Assembly: GCF_014270065.1 (NCBI RefSeq)
Contig: NZ_JACNME010000016.1
Coordinates: 1-64,000 of the forward strand
Direction of reading: 5' to 3'
Length of the DNA: 64,000 nucleotides
Source of the DNA: Quadrisphaera sp. RL12-1S
Lineage (GTDB): Bacteria; Actinomycetota; Actinomycetes; Actinomycetales; Quadrisphaeraceae
Position 1 is the stretch's first letter, and each line of letters begins with the position of its first letter. Below, piece after piece: positions 63,396 through 64,000 of this stretch. Both the position numbers and the translations under genes were made by a program. Below the pieces are notes generated by a model, which did no database searches, was not told where the DNA came from, and saw only the letters and a program-made list of their open reading frames with translations.

Positions 63396-64000
63396 GTGCA
63401 GGTCGAGCGCGCGGACGGGCAGGACGACGACGCCCAGCCCCGCCTCCCCCGCCGCGGCCTGCTGGTCCTCATCTGCGTGGGTGCCGCCACGCTGGTGGGC
63501 GCGCTCGTGGCCGAGGCCGTCTCGAGCGCGCAGAGCGCCGGCGGCTCCCCCGCGCCCTACGGGGTCGTGGGGTGCCAGGCGCCGGCGGGCGCCGCTCCGG
63601 TGGACGTCGCGGTGAGCGCCCGCGCGCTGAGCGCCGACGGCGCTCCCACCGCGACCCTGGGCGGGGTCACGGGCGGGCTGCAGGTGGGCGCGAGCGTGCG
63701 CGACCTCTCCGGGTACGCCGCGCGGGCGGTGCGGCCGTGCGAGGTGGTGCAGGTGACGGTCTACCTCCAGGACGCCGCGGACGGTGCGGTCGCGGGGTCG
63801 CTGCGGCAGGCGGCCGCGCCGCTGGAGGTCGACGGCGGGGACGGGCGCGGGCGCGTGGTCGCCCTGGACTGGCGCAGCTGGGAGGCCTCGCTGCCCGAGG
63901 GCGCGCGCGGCGGCGACCTGCAGGAGCAGGCGAGCTGGCTGGTGACCCTCGTCGACCCGCAGCCCGGCACGTACCGGCTCACCGGGCGCGTGAGCAGCCG
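63396..64000 (+). CDS. Membrane-anchored extracytoplasmic protein (3' end beyond window)
   Basis: About 201 residues visible, not recognised. A charged N-terminus (VQVERADGQDDDAQPRLPRRG) precedes one hydrophobic segment (LLVLICVGAATLVGALVAEAV), then a beta-rich extracytoplasmic region with two Cys (VVGCQAPAG, VRPCEVVQV) that may pair. The frame is open to the window edge. The start is chosen by the compact N-in anchor; the GTG follows a GAGACT-like box. Confidence 0.6.
   Translation, partial: MQVERADGQDDDAQPRLPRRGLLVLICVGAATLVGALVAEAVSSAQSAGGSPAPYGVVGCQAPAGAAPVDVAVSARALSADGAPTATLGGVTGGLQVGASVRDLSGYAARAVRPCEVVQVTVYLQDAADGAVAGSLRQAAAPLEVDGGDGRGRVVALDWRSWEASLPEGARGGDLQEQASWLVTLVDPQPGTYRLTGRVSS

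Overview
The window is very GC-rich, gene-dense DNA with many GTG starts and ATGA/GTGA stop-start overlaps. Its gene order follows the actinobacterial block that runs in Mycobacterium tuberculosis from ftsZ through the dcw cluster and mraZ to idsA2, pknL and aroG. It is therefore a chromosomal segment of a high-GC Actinomycetota. Carotenoid genes, a mesoDAP-type MurE and chemotaxis/c-di-GMP genes would suit a pigmented, possibly motile Kineosporiales-like genus, but the genus is a guess.

Region 1 (1-17237, minus strand) is the division and cell-wall cluster mraZ-rsmH-ftsL-ftsI-murE-murF-mraY-murD-ftsW-murG-murC-ftsQ-ftsZ. Three 10-bp-phased GTGGAG repeats lie upstream of mraZ, a second promoter with good -35/-10 spacing lies upstream of rsmH, and hairpins separate ftsQ from ftsZ. 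Region 2 (17442-22055, plus) is a MoxR ATPase/DUF58/transglutaminase operon. It ends in a 42-bp hairpin tandem repeat and a strong bidirectional terminator, facing DUF3040.

Region 3 (22361-32189) is DNA-damage tolerance: dinB, a long dnaE2 behind a perfect LexA box, and a DUF6504 plus SAV_6107-type HEPN pair behind a second perfect LexA box. An MFS transporter and about 630 bp of palindromes and repeats separate the two SOS units. Region 4 (32369-36808) holds late acyclic-carotenoid genes (CrtA-like, CruF-like, GT2, CrtD-like). Region 5 (36838-44681) holds a RibD-like reductase, a methyltransferase, two tandem GGDEF-EAL proteins and a CDP-alcohol phosphatidyltransferase-like protein. Region 6 (44767-48639) is crtE-crtI-crtB, the early carotenoid pathway.

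Region 7 (48740-58857) holds a MATE exporter, an AraC regulator overlapping an MFS gene tail to tail, an Rv2175c-like DNA-binding protein divergent from a PASTA kinase, threonine aldolase, class II DAHP synthase and phosphofructokinase. Region 8 (59025-64000) is looser: DUF5302, a hypothetical protein, a chemoreceptor, a decayed response-regulator remnant, a GAF protein and a truncated membrane-anchored protein.

Themes that cross regions are a dispersed 12-mer CCGTGATCATGG, present seven times and forming the crtB stop codon and the MATE start codon; a recurrent TANNNT box 6-8 nt before GTG/ATG starts, suggesting leaderless transcripts; and many long inverted repeats at gene ends.
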